Positions 1 through 7,244 of a stretch of DNA of 64,000 nt are shown piece by piece (within the stretch, counting starts at the first letter, position 1; the number at the start of each line of letters is the position of its first letter). The position numbers were made by a program, and so were the translations under genes. Where the stretch lies: positions 344,393 through 408,392 of the forward strand of contig NZ_KI421455.1 of the NCBI RefSeq assembly GCF_000472705.1. The letters are read 5' to 3'. Below the pieces are notes generated by a model. That model was not told the origin of the DNA, did no database searches, and was given only the letters and a program-made list of their open reading frames with translations. The DNA comes from Mesorhizobium erdmanii USDA 3471 (lineage in GTDB: Bacteria > Pseudomonadota > Alphaproteobacteria > Rhizobiales > Rhizobiaceae).

Positions 1-299
1 TGCTGATCGGTCTGGACCTTGGCCTTGCCCTGGGCCTGCTGGTCCGTGGTGGCGCCGGCCTTGCCCTTGGCCTGCTGATCGGTCTGAACCTTGGCTTTGC
101 CCTGCGCCTGCTGATCGGTTTGGGACTTCGTGTCCTGCGCGTGTTTGCCCGTCTTCGAGTCCGTCTGGCAGTTGGTCGTCCCGGAGGCACAATTCGCGTC
201 TGATCCCGATTGGCCCGCGACCGGCTGTTGTGTCTGAGCCATCGCCGCTCCACAGCCCAGCCCGATTGCCAGCATGCTGGTCATGAGAACATGTTTCAT
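1..299 (-). CDS. Secreted Gln/Lys-rich tandem-repeat protein (partial, C-terminus off the left edge)
   Basis: The gene reads leftward off the window; 99 codons are visible. The ATG at 299 is preceded by an AGGGAG ribosome site. The first 21 or so residues form a signal peptide (basic start, hydrophobic core, cleavage after AMA), so the product is probably periplasmic or secreted. A short linker with two Cys residues follows. From about residue 60 a 12-residue unit of the type TDQQAQGKAKVQ repeats in tandem, three full copies plus the start of a fourth at the edge, with a matching 36-bp DNA period. I do not recognise a family. The polar, low-complexity repeats suggest a structural or surface role, which is inference only. 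Confidence 0.75.
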   Translation of the reverse strand, partial: MKHVLMTSMLAIGLGCGAAMAQTQQPVAGQSGSDANCASGTTNCQTDSKTGKHAQDTKSQTDQQAQGKAKVQTDQQAKGKAGATTDQQAQGKAKVQTDQ

Positions 300-486
300 A
301 GGAAATCTCCCTGAGAAAAGTACGTCCCTTCGAGGGGGAAACTTCAAGCAGGAGGGTTTGTTCCGACCGTGATGCGGTTGCGGTAATAGGTAATGACAGA
401 GGCGGCCCGCTGTCGCTGGATCCATGGAACGTTCGTGCGCCGATGGCCGTTTAGTGTCGGTGCCACCGCCATTTGGACCCGTGATC

Positions 487-585
487 ATGAAGAAGGCCTA
501 CGTCAAACCCACGCTTGTGAAACGCGCAAAACTGACCGAGCGCACGGCGCAAATCGTGGCGTCCGGGATCATACTGGGCGAGTAA
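487..585 (+). CDS. Putative RiPP (lasso-type leader) precursor peptide
   Basis: This is a 32-codon ORF from ATG 487 to TAA 583-585. It begins MKKAYVKPTL and carries a YxxPxL motif followed ten residues later by a Thr (ERTAQ). That matches the leader pattern of lasso-peptide-like precursors (YxxPxL...T), and short proteins of this kind are annotated as putative RiPP precursors in Rhizobiales. The tail after the Thr is short, hydrophobic and Gly-containing (IVASGIILGE), without Cys. The ribosome site is weak, and a GTG at 481 is also in frame. No lasso cyclase, leader protease or B1/RRE gene lies nearby, so it would be an orphan precursor or serve remote enzymes. Family resemblance is clear; processing is inference. 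Confidence 0.6.
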   Translation: MKKAYVKPTLVKRAKLTERTAQIVASGIILGE

Positions 586-658
586 TCTTGCCTCTTGGCG
601 TCCATGGCTATTTTTCCCGCATCGCTCGGCGGAAGTTCTGCGTGATCGGGGTCTCGGA

Positions 659-2221
659 TCAAGATAGTAGAGTTTCGGGGCGACTTCGAGCGAAGGTCTC
701 GGCGATCGCAAGAACCGCGGCGTGGATCGGTCCCGCGGTGAGACTGGGCATGATCGAAGCGTCAACGACAAAGAGATTGTCGAGCGCCTTGAGCCGTAGA
801 TCTGCATCAACGACCGCGTCCGGATCCTTACCCATCCTGCAAGTGCCGCAGGGATGATGGTGAGTGATGACCGACTGCGCGATGAAGTCGTCCATTTCAG
901 CCGTATTGTTGAGGGTGCTTGGCAGGAGCTCGCGCTCTCGCCAGCCGGCCAGTTCATCTCGATGTCCGATCGTCCGGGCTGCCTCGAGCGCTTGGCGAAA
1001 CAGCTCACGATCCTGACCGCTTTGTAGGTATGCGGGGTCGATGATCAATCGATCATCGAGTTCCGGCCCGCTTATCCGTACGCTGCCGCGGCTCGTTGGG
1101 TGGGTGATCCCGAATAGCAGCGAATATGCGGTGCCGGCGGCAGGCGCCTGAAAGTGTTCGGACACGATCGGCGCGACGCCGCAGCCAACGACAATATTGG
1201 GTCGACCGGTGGCGGCGAACCCGTCGGCGCGCATATAAGCCATCGATTCCGAATGTTGGAGGCGCGAGGGAGGGACCGGTTTGCGGGCAGCATAAAGGTT
1301 GCCCGCGCCAAGCAGATGGTCCTGAAGGTTTCGACCGATTTCCGGCATATCGATCAAACAGCCGACGCCCGCGGCGTCGAGGATGTCCCGCGGACCGATG
1401 CCCGAGCGCATCAGCAACGCCGGGCTTTCCAGCGCTCCGGCACACAGTACAATCTGATCCGCGAAGATTTCGACCGAACCCTGTCGCCCCACGACCTCGA
1501 TGCAGCGGACCCGATTGCCCGCCAGCTTAAGCCGTCGCGCTCGGGATCCCGTAAGGATGGTCAGGTTCTTGCGGCCTCGAACGGCTTTTGTGAGCCAGGC
1601 GTCCGCCACCGTAACCCGCCGCCCGTAGCGAATGTTCAAGGAGTTCGGGGTAACGCCGATCATCTCTCCGCTATTGTGGCCCTTGAGGCGAGGCAAACCC
1701 AACGATGCGCCTGCCTCGATGAAGGCACGAGCAAGCGGACTCACTTCGTCCGCCGGCATATGGATCGGCAACGGCCCACCCTTGCCGTGAATGCCGTCGC
1801 CACCAAGCGGGTGGTTTTCGATAGCCTGGAAAACGGGCAGCAGTTCATCCCAACTCCATCGGCGATCGCCAGTCGCGTCGCACCAAGCCTGAAAGTCGGA
1901 AGGATGGCCGCGCATGTAGCCCATCGCGTGCAGGCAACTCGAGCCGCCGATCACGCGCCCACGCGTCCAGTGATGCACCCGGCCCGCGGTGCCGGCTTGG
2001 GGCTCCGTGCGATAGTCCCAATCGTAGCTGCGGCCCTGAAGCGCCGGCCATGCGGCGGGGTTCCAGATGTCGGGGTCCGTCGCCTCTTCGCCCGCCTCGA
2101 TCAGCAGGATGCGACTGTCCGGCTCTTCACTCAGTCGCGCGGCAAGCAGCGCGCCAGCCGACCCGCCGCCGACAATGACGATATCGGAATTCGCTTTGTG
2201 CTCGACATTGGCACTGGTCAT
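659..2221 (-). CDS. Pyridoxine 4-oxidase (GMC flavoprotein)
   Basis: This 520-residue FAD enzyme oxidises pyridoxine to pyridoxal with O2, the entry step for pyridoxine in vitamin B6 degradation. A GGGSAG dinucleotide motif lies near residue 18. The GMC C-terminal signature HHHPCGTCRMG at about 454-464 supplies the catalytic His, and a GPIHAA segment near 500 replaces the usual NxN. A run GTG-ATG-ATG begins the ORF. The ATG at 2221 is chosen because a GGAG ribosome site lies five bases before it. It lies back to back with the GntR gene and at the end of the B6 locus, as mll6785 does in Mesorhizobium loti. The family is certain; the specific substrate rests on context and remembered similarity. 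Confidence 0.85.
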   Translation of the reverse strand: MTSANVEHKANSDIVIVGGGSAGALLAARLSEEPDSRILLIEAGEEATDPDIWNPAAWPALQGRSYDWDYRTEPQAGTAGRVHHWTRGRVIGGSSCLHAMGYMRGHPSDFQAWCDATGDRRWSWDELLPVFQAIENHPLGGDGIHGKGGPLPIHMPADEVSPLARAFIEAGASLGLPRLKGHNSGEMIGVTPNSLNIRYGRRVTVADAWLTKAVRGRKNLTILTGSRARRLKLAGNRVRCIEVVGRQGSVEIFADQIVLCAGALESPALLMRSGIGPRDILDAAGVGCLIDMPEIGRNLQDHLLGAGNLYAARKPVPPSRLQHSESMAYMRADGFAATGRPNIVVGCGVAPIVSEHFQAPAAGTAYSLLFGITHPTSRGSVRISGPELDDRLIIDPAYLQSGQDRELFRQALEAARTIGHRDELAGWRERELLPSTLNNTAEMDDFIAQSVITHHHPCGTCRMGKDPDAVVDADLRLKALDNLFVVDASIMPSLTAGPIHAAVLAIAETFARSRPETLLS

Positions 2222-2299
2222 CATCACTCCATCTGCCGCTTGCTGGCTTCGACAGCCGGCATGTCTGACCCCGACGGGGTGAAGGCCCTTTCGAAAAAC

Positions 2300-3010
2300 T
2301 CACACCTCACTGTCCATGGATCTCTTCGCTGCCGCTTTCGCCTTCAAGACATGCTGTTTGGACGCCTTGCGAGCGGCTTTCTCGTCGCCGGCGGCGATGC
2401 ATTCGAATATCTCCCGCATCTCCGCCAGACTGCTTTGTGCTCTGCCCTCCAGCGACATCGATCGTCCTCGAAAGAAGCTTATCCTGGCCACCAGACCGCG
2501 GTGGACTTCCTCCAGGATCGGATTCCCGCAATTCGCCAGTATGATCGAATAGAAATCCGCGGCGGTCGTGACCTGCGCCAGACTGTCATTGCTGGATGCC
2601 GCCTCTTCGAACGCGGAAAGAGATTTCTCAAGTTCCCGCAACTGTCCGGGGGAGATTCTCAACGCACACCGTCCCGCCGCCTCGACTTCCAACAACTCTC
2701 GAACCTCGTAGATGGCGGTTGCCACCTCCCACGAAAGTGCCGGTATCGACGGTCCGCGGTTGGGTACGATCTCGATGAGGCGCTCGGCCTCCAGACTGCG
2801 CAAAGCCTCCCTTAGCGAGGGGCGGCTGATGCCGAGTTGTGCGCATAGCTGACTTTCGATGAGGCGGCTTCCCGGCTGAAACATTCCGGAGAAGATGGCG
2901 AGCCGTAACTTGTCGACGGTCTCCCGTTGCACTGTCCGTGGCGAAATTCGCAAATTCAAATCTGTGGGCATCGGTACATGGGCCTTTGGGTCGCGATCCT
3001 GAAGCGTCAT
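2300..3010 (-). CDS. GntR-family (FadR/FCD) transcriptional regulator of the B6 locus
   Basis: This is a 236-residue regulator. A winged helix-turn-helix covers about residues 25-95 (LIESQLCAQLGISRPSLREA segment), and an all-helical FCD ligand-binding domain follows from about 100. It is transcribed with pyridoxine 4-oxidase and divergently from the ring-cleavage operon, so it is the obvious candidate sensor of a B6 intermediate. Dyads in the 138-bp divergent gap are plausible operators. The ORF stays open far upstream (to 3922) across the neighbouring hydrolase gene; that extension is antisense noise. ATG 3010 or ATG 2971 is the likely start, and neither has a strong ribosome site. Confidence 0.85.
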   Translation of the reverse strand: MTLQDRDPKAHVPMPTDLNLRISPRTVQRETVDKLRLAIFSGMFQPGSRLIESQLCAQLGISRPSLREALRSLEAERLIEIVPNRGPSIPALSWEVATAIYEVRELLEVEAAGRCALRISPGQLRELEKSLSAFEEAASSNDSLAQVTTAADFYSIILANCGNPILEEVHRGLVARISFFRGRSMSLEGRAQSSLAEMREIFECIAAGDEKAARKASKQHVLKAKAAAKRSMDSEV

Positions 3011-3044
3011 ACGCCACGCCGCGGAAATTTGATAGAAGGATAGC

Positions 3045-3087
3045 CAGATTGTCAAATCTGAAGATTGCAAGAATGTCAGACAATCTG
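3045..3087. promoter_or_regulatory. Candidate GntR operator dyads in the divergent promoter
   Basis: Two adjacent inverted repeats lie between the GntR gene and the hydrolase gene. At 3045-3060, CAGATT and AATCTG are separated by four bases. At 3074-3082, TGTC-A-GACA has AAT on its right flank. Spacing and GT/AC content resemble FadR-subfamily operators (tNGTnnnACNa). Binding is inference. Confidence 0.45.
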
Positions 3088-3148
3088 CTTGACGCCCCCC
3101 CGGCGGATATGATCCTTTTGCTGGAGACAGGCAGCGGAGGCGAGGATC

Positions 3149-3985
3149 ATGGACATGGCGGCGGACACACCTTCCGACCACTTCATCTCGCACGGCGTCG
3201 ACATTGGCCGCATCACTTTGAACGTATGTGAGACAGGCAACGGGCCATTGATGCTTTTCTTCCACGGCATCACCTCCAACTCCGCCGTCTTCGCGCCTTT
3301 GATGGCTCGGCTGTCGGATCGGTTTAGGACTATAGCGGTCGACCAGAGGGGCCATGGTCGCAGCGACAAGCCGGAAGCCGGCTACGAGGCGAATGATTAC
3401 GCGGACGACATCGCCGGCCTGATACGCACGCTCGATCGTGGCCCCGCGATCCTCGTCGGACATTCGCTCGGGGCTCGAAACTCCGTCACCGCCGCGGCGA
3501 AATACCCAGATCTGGTGCGGTCGGTCGTCGCTATCGACTTTACGCCATACATCGAGGTTGAAGTGTTGGACGCGCTGGAGGCGCGGGTGAACGCGGGGGA
3601 CCAGCTTTTCGAGAATGTAGGGGCCGTCGAAGCATATCTCGCCGGCCGTTATCCGAACATACCAGCGCCCGCCATCAAGATCAGGGCCGAAAGCGGCTAT
3701 CAGCCGGTCGACGGTGGATTGCGTCCCCTGGCATCGCCCTCGGCCATGGCGCAGACCGCCAAGGGCCTGCGATCGGATCTGGTGCCCGCCTACCGGGACG
3801 TGACCAAGCCCGTCCTCATCGTTCGCGGCGAGACGAGCAAGCTGGTGTCGGCGGCGGCGCTGGCGAAAACAAGTCGGCTGCGGCCCGATCTGCCTGTCGT
3901 CGTTGTTCCGGGCGCCGACCATTACGTCAACGAGGTCTCACCCGAGATCACGCTGAAAGCCATCACCAACTTCATAGACGCCTGA
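3149..3985 (+). CDS. (E)-2-(acetamidomethylene)succinate hydrolase (alpha/beta hydrolase)
   Basis: This 278-residue enzyme performs the last step of B6 degradation. It hydrolyses 2-(acetamidomethylene)succinate to succinate semialdehyde, acetate, ammonia and CO2. The alpha/beta-hydrolase features are all visible: oxyanion segment FFHG near 37-40, nucleophile elbow GHSLG with Ser106, acid Asp130 (VVAIDF) and His258 (PGADHY). These residues and the length agree with the M. loti enzyme (mlr6787), whose published triad as I recall it is Ser106-Asp130-His258. It is the first gene of the plus-strand catabolic operon, 43 bases before the oxygenase that makes its substrate. The second in-frame ATG (residue 3) is an alternative start. 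Confidence 0.92.
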   Translation: MDMAADTPSDHFISHGVDIGRITLNVCETGNGPLMLFFHGITSNSAVFAPLMARLSDRFRTIAVDQRGHGRSDKPEAGYEANDYADDIAGLIRTLDRGPAILVGHSLGARNSVTAAAKYPDLVRSVVAIDFTPYIEVEVLDALEARVNAGDQLFENVGAVEAYLAGRYPNIPAPAIKIRAESGYQPVDGGLRPLASPSAMAQTAKGLRSDLVPAYRDVTKPVLIVRGETSKLVSAAALAKTSRLRPDLPVVVVPGADHYVNEVSPEITLKAITNFIDA

Positions 3986-4028
3986 CGGCCACACGCACCG
4001 TCTTTTTGTACGCAGCAGGATCCAGAAA

Positions 4029-5168
4029 ATGTCCAACCTAAACAAAACTTCGGGAAAGGCGCGTCGTGCCGAGGTCGCCGGCGGCGGCTTTGCCGGCCTG
4101 ACAGCCGCCATTGCTCTCAGGCAGAATGGTTGGGATGTCAGGCTGCACGAAAAGAGCTCCGAACTGCGGGCATTCGGCGCAGGCATCTATCTCTGGCACA
4201 ATGGCCTTCGCGTGCTCGAAGGACTAGGCGCCTTGGACGAAGTTCTCCAGGGCTCCCACACGCCTCCGACCTACGAAACCTGGATGCACAACAAGTCGGT
4301 TTCCAAGGAGACGTTCAACGGGCTGCCCTGGCGCATCATGACGCGCAGCCATCTGCACGATGCCCTGGTCAATCGGGCCCGCGCCGTGGGTGTCGACATA
4401 TCGGTCAATTCCGAGGCGATCGCCGCCGATCCGGAGGGGCGGCTGACCCTGCAGAGCGGTGAGGTTGTCGAAGCCGACCTGATCGTCGGCGCCGATGGCG
4501 TTGGCTCCAAGGTCAGGGACTCCATCGGCTTCAAACAGGACCGGTGGGTTTCGAAAGATGGTCTCATCCGGCTGATTGTCCCTCGCAAGAAAAAGGAACT
4601 CGGTCACGGCGAGTGGGACAACACCATAGACATGTGGAACTTCTGGCCGCGCGTGCAGCGCATCCTCTATTCGCCCTGCAACGAGAATGAGCTCTATCTG
4701 GGCTTGATGGCCCCGGCCGCCGATCCTCGTGGATCAAGCGTTCCGATCGATCTCGAAGTCTGGGTCGAGATGTTTCCGTTCCTGGAGCCATGCCTGATCG
4801 AAGCGGCGAAGCTTAAAACCGCCAGGTACGACAAGTACGAGACGACCAAGCTGGACAGCTGGACAAGAGGCAAGGTCGCCCTTGTCGGAGATGCCGCGCA
4901 TGCCATGTGTCCGGCGCTTGCCCAGGGTGCCGGCTGCGCGATGGTCAACGCCTTCAGCCTGTCGCAGGATCTGGAAGCAGGCTCCTCGGTCGAGGATGCG
5001 CTTGTCGCTTGGGAAAAACGTATCCGCCCGATCACCGATCGCTGCCAGGCCCTATCCGGCGACTATGCGGCCAACCGTTCGCTCTCGAAGGGAAACATGT
5101 TCACGCCGGCTGCGCTGGAAGCTGCCCGCTACGACCCGCTGCGCCGTGTCTACTCATGGCCGCAGTAG
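4029..5168 (+). CDS. 2-methyl-3-hydroxypyridine-5-carboxylate oxygenase (MHPCO)
   Basis: This 379-residue flavin monooxygenase opens the pyridine ring of 2-methyl-3-hydroxypyridine-5-carboxylate using O2 and NAD(P)H, giving 2-(acetamidomethylene)succinate. An N-terminal GGGFAG FAD motif sits at about 18-23, and the second FAD motif GDAAH is at 287-291, as in the PHBH/UbiH class. The length equals that recalled for M. loti MHPCO (mlr6788), and the gene lies directly after the hydrolase that consumes its product. The usual GxG start of the Rossmann motif is preceded here by the basic segment KARRAEVAGGG. Cytoplasmic. Confidence 0.92.
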   Translation: MSNLNKTSGKARRAEVAGGGFAGLTAAIALRQNGWDVRLHEKSSELRAFGAGIYLWHNGLRVLEGLGALDEVLQGSHTPPTYETWMHNKSVSKETFNGLPWRIMTRSHLHDALVNRARAVGVDISVNSEAIAADPEGRLTLQSGEVVEADLIVGADGVGSKVRDSIGFKQDRWVSKDGLIRLIVPRKKKELGHGEWDNTIDMWNFWPRVQRILYSPCNENELYLGLMAPAADPRGSSVPIDLEVWVEMFPFLEPCLIEAAKLKTARYDKYETTKLDSWTRGKVALVGDAAHAMCPALAQGAGCAMVNAFSLSQDLEAGSSVEDALVAWEKRIRPITDRCQALSGDYAANRSLSKGNMFTPAALEAARYDPLRRVYSWPQ

Positions 5169-5255
5169 GGTTCGGGCCACAATAGCGTTCGGACTGGCCG
5201 GTCAACGAATTAATCGGCGCGCGCGGAAGATGCGCGCTCCCTTCAGGAGATAAAG

Positions 5256-5849
5256 ATGAATTATTCCAGTGCAGTCGAACGGGATTACGATGTCCGGGGG
5301 TGGTACGCGTCGGTCCAGGAGAGCCGCCATGACGGCGGCACTCCTGGCGAGACCCTGGTCAAGATCGCCACAGGCGTTGTGATACGCAATCCGTTCGCCG
5401 GAAAGTTCGTCGCCGAACTGTCCGATCTGACCGGTCCGAGTGCGGCTATCGGTCATGCGCTTGGCGAGCGCGCCGTGGCGCTGCTCGGCAACAGGCCGGT
5501 CGAAAGCTATGGCAAAGGCGGCATCGCGGGCACGTCGGGCGAACAGGAGCATGTCGTCGCCTGCATCACCACCGTATTCGGCGATCCGCTGCGCCAGCAG
5601 GTCGGCGGCGGCAAGGCCTGGATTTCGTCGGTCAGCAAGGTCGCCGTTGCCGGTACCACCATCGACATCCCGCTTGCCCACAAGGACGAGCTCTACATCC
5701 GTTCCCATTACGATGCCGTCACCTTTTCCGTACCGGACGCGCCGCGTCCGGACGAACTCCTGATCTGCGTCGCCATCGCGTCGGGTCCGCGCGTGCATCA
5801 GCGCGTCGGCGGCAAAACCGTCGCCGACCTCAAAGCCACCGCTCTTTAG
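5256..5849 (+). CDS. Amino acid synthesis family protein (DUF1185) inside the B6 operon
   Basis: This 197-residue soluble protein belongs to the 'amino acid synthesis' family (PF06684 type), which has no firmly assigned reaction. Visible traits are the segment KGGIAGTSGEQEHVVA at mid-length, a Gly-rich QQVGGGKAW stretch, and a C-terminal DELLICVAIASGPRVHQRVGG motif. A ribosome site (AGGAGAT) precedes ATG 5256. It sits between MHPCO and the PEBP gene in the same direction with short gaps, so it is co-transcribed with B6 catabolism. The known nine-step scheme gives it no step. A role with a labile intermediate or in side-product disposal is possible but unsupported. Confidence 0.8.
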   Translation: MNYSSAVERDYDVRGWYASVQESRHDGGTPGETLVKIATGVVIRNPFAGKFVAELSDLTGPSAAIGHALGERAVALLGNRPVESYGKGGIAGTSGEQEHVVACITTVFGDPLRQQVGGGKAWISSVSKVAVAGTTIDIPLAHKDELYIRSHYDAVTFSVPDAPRPDELLICVAIASGPRVHQRVGGKTVADLKATAL

Positions 5850-5877
5850 TCGATCGAATTTCTGAAGGACGAATTTC

Positions 5878-6336
5878 ATGCCCCTGAACATCAAGGACCT
5901 CAAAATTACCTCAGTGGATTTCCAGCCGCTCGGGAAATTGCGCGACGAACACGCCGGTGACAAGGGCAACGTGTTGCCTAAGCTGAAGGTCAGCGGCGTT
6001 CCGGCGGGGACGAAGGAACTGGCTGTCATCTGCCACGATCCGGACGCGCCGCTCGCCAACGGTTTCACGCATTGGGTCGTCTATGGCATCGACCCCTCGA
6101 CCACGGACCTGTCGGACGCACAGGAAAAATTCCGCGTCGGCCCGAACGGCGCCGGCCACAAGCAGTATTACGGACCGCAGCCGCCCGCCGGCCACGGAGT
6201 ACATCACTACTACTTCTGGGTCTATGCCCTCGATACCAAGGTCGAGGGGACGCCTACCCGGGAGGAGTTCCTGCAGAAATACGCCGACAACATCATCGAG
6301 CAGAACCGGATTGTCGGCCTCTACGAAAACAAGTGA
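5878..6336 (+). CDS. YbhB/YbcL-type phosphatidylethanolamine-binding (PEBP) family protein
   Basis: This 152-residue protein is of the bacterial Raf-kinase-inhibitor-like (PEBP) family. Diagnostic pieces are CHDPDAPLANGFTHWVVYGI around residues 50-70, and PQPPAGHGVHHYYFWVYALD around 100-120, the ligand-pocket GxHxY segment. No signal peptide is present, so it is cytoplasmic. An AAGGAC ribosome site precedes the ATG. It lies 28 bases after the DUF1185 gene and 71 bases before the HMPDC decarboxylase, within the catabolic operon. The biochemical role of bacterial PEBPs is mostly unknown. Anion or substrate binding related to pyridine carboxylates is only a guess from context. Confidence 0.85.
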   Translation: MPLNIKDLKITSVDFQPLGKLRDEHAGDKGNVLPKLKVSGVPAGTKELAVICHDPDAPLANGFTHWVVYGIDPSTTDLSDAQEKFRVGPNGAGHKQYYGPQPPAGHGVHHYYFWVYALDTKVEGTPTREEFLQKYADNIIEQNRIVGLYENK

Positions 6337-6407
6337 AATCCGCAGGTCTTGGCGACCGATAACAACAACAAGAATGGTCGCCGTCGCCGCAATGGGAGAA
6401 TCTGGAA

Positions 6408-7130
6408 ATGAAAGACAACAGCGCCGCGCGCCAAACGGTCTTCGAAGAGCTGGTCACAGCGACGAAGATTCTTCTGAACGAAGGCATCATGGATACGTTC
6501 GGGCACATCAGCGCCCGTGACCCCGAACATCCCGAAAGCTTCTTCCTGGCGCAAAAGCTCGCTCCAAGCCTGATAACCGTCGACGATATCCAGCGTTTCA
6601 ATCTCGACGGCGAGACGTCCGACAACCGGCCGTCCTATCTGGAGCGCTATATCCACAGCGAGATCTACAAGGCACGGCCGGACATTCAGTGCGTGCTCCA
6701 CACCCATTCTCCGGCTGTCCTGCCGTACTGCTTCGTCGATACGCCGCTTCGGCCGGTCACCCACATGGGCGCATTCATCGGCGAGTCCGTCCCGGTCTAC
6801 GAGATTCGCGACAAGCATGGCGACGAGACGGATCTCTTCGGCGGCAGCCACGATGTCTGTGCGGATATCGCCGAAAGCCTCGGCGGCCAGACCGTGGTCC
6901 TCATGGCCCGGCATGGCGTCGTCAATGTCGGCAACTCCGTGCGCGAGGTCGTCTTCCGCGCCTTCTATCTCGAGCAGGAAGCGAAGGCGCTCACGGCCGG
7001 CCTGCAGATCGGCAAAGTCAAGTATTTGTCGCCGGGCGAGATCAAGACGGCGGGAAAGCTTGTCGGCGCGCAGATCGACCGTGGATGGAATCACTGGTCG
7101 CAGCGTCTGAGAGAGGCTGGGCTGGCCTAG
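6408..7130 (+). CDS. 3-hydroxy-2-methylpyridine-4,5-dicarboxylate 4-decarboxylase (class II aldolase fold)
   Basis: This 240-residue class II aldolase/adducin-fold enzyme removes the 4-carboxylate of 3-hydroxy-2-methylpyridine-4,5-dicarboxylate, giving the substrate of MHPCO. The metal site is visible: HTH at 98-100, a third His at 169 (MARHGVVNVG) and the acid Glu85 (YIHSEIY). Size and operon position agree with the M. loti decarboxylase (mlr6791). It is cytoplasmic and metal-dependent. A TGGGAG ribosome site lies before ATG 6408. An aldolase function is unlikely in this context. Confidence 0.9.
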   Translation: MKDNSAARQTVFEELVTATKILLNEGIMDTFGHISARDPEHPESFFLAQKLAPSLITVDDIQRFNLDGETSDNRPSYLERYIHSEIYKARPDIQCVLHTHSPAVLPYCFVDTPLRPVTHMGAFIGESVPVYEIRDKHGDETDLFGGSHDVCADIAESLGGQTVVLMARHGVVNVGNSVREVVFRAFYLEQEAKALTAGLQIGKVKYLSPGEIKTAGKLVGAQIDRGWNHWSQRLREAGLA

Positions 7131-7244
7131 CGCCGGCCACCTTGAGGAATAGCGGGACCATCCCGGTCGTGGCCGGAGTGACCCGGGCTCGGTTTCAACA
7201 GTTCCCTGGCGCAGGAGCGCCGGACCAAGGCAACGAAACGCATC

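Noticed and set aside
1154..2815. 553-codon open frame on the plus strand across pyridoxine oxidase and the GntR gene
   Set aside because: It is antisense to two well-supported genes, has no ribosome site or recognisable domain and has the biased composition of a high-GC shadow frame.
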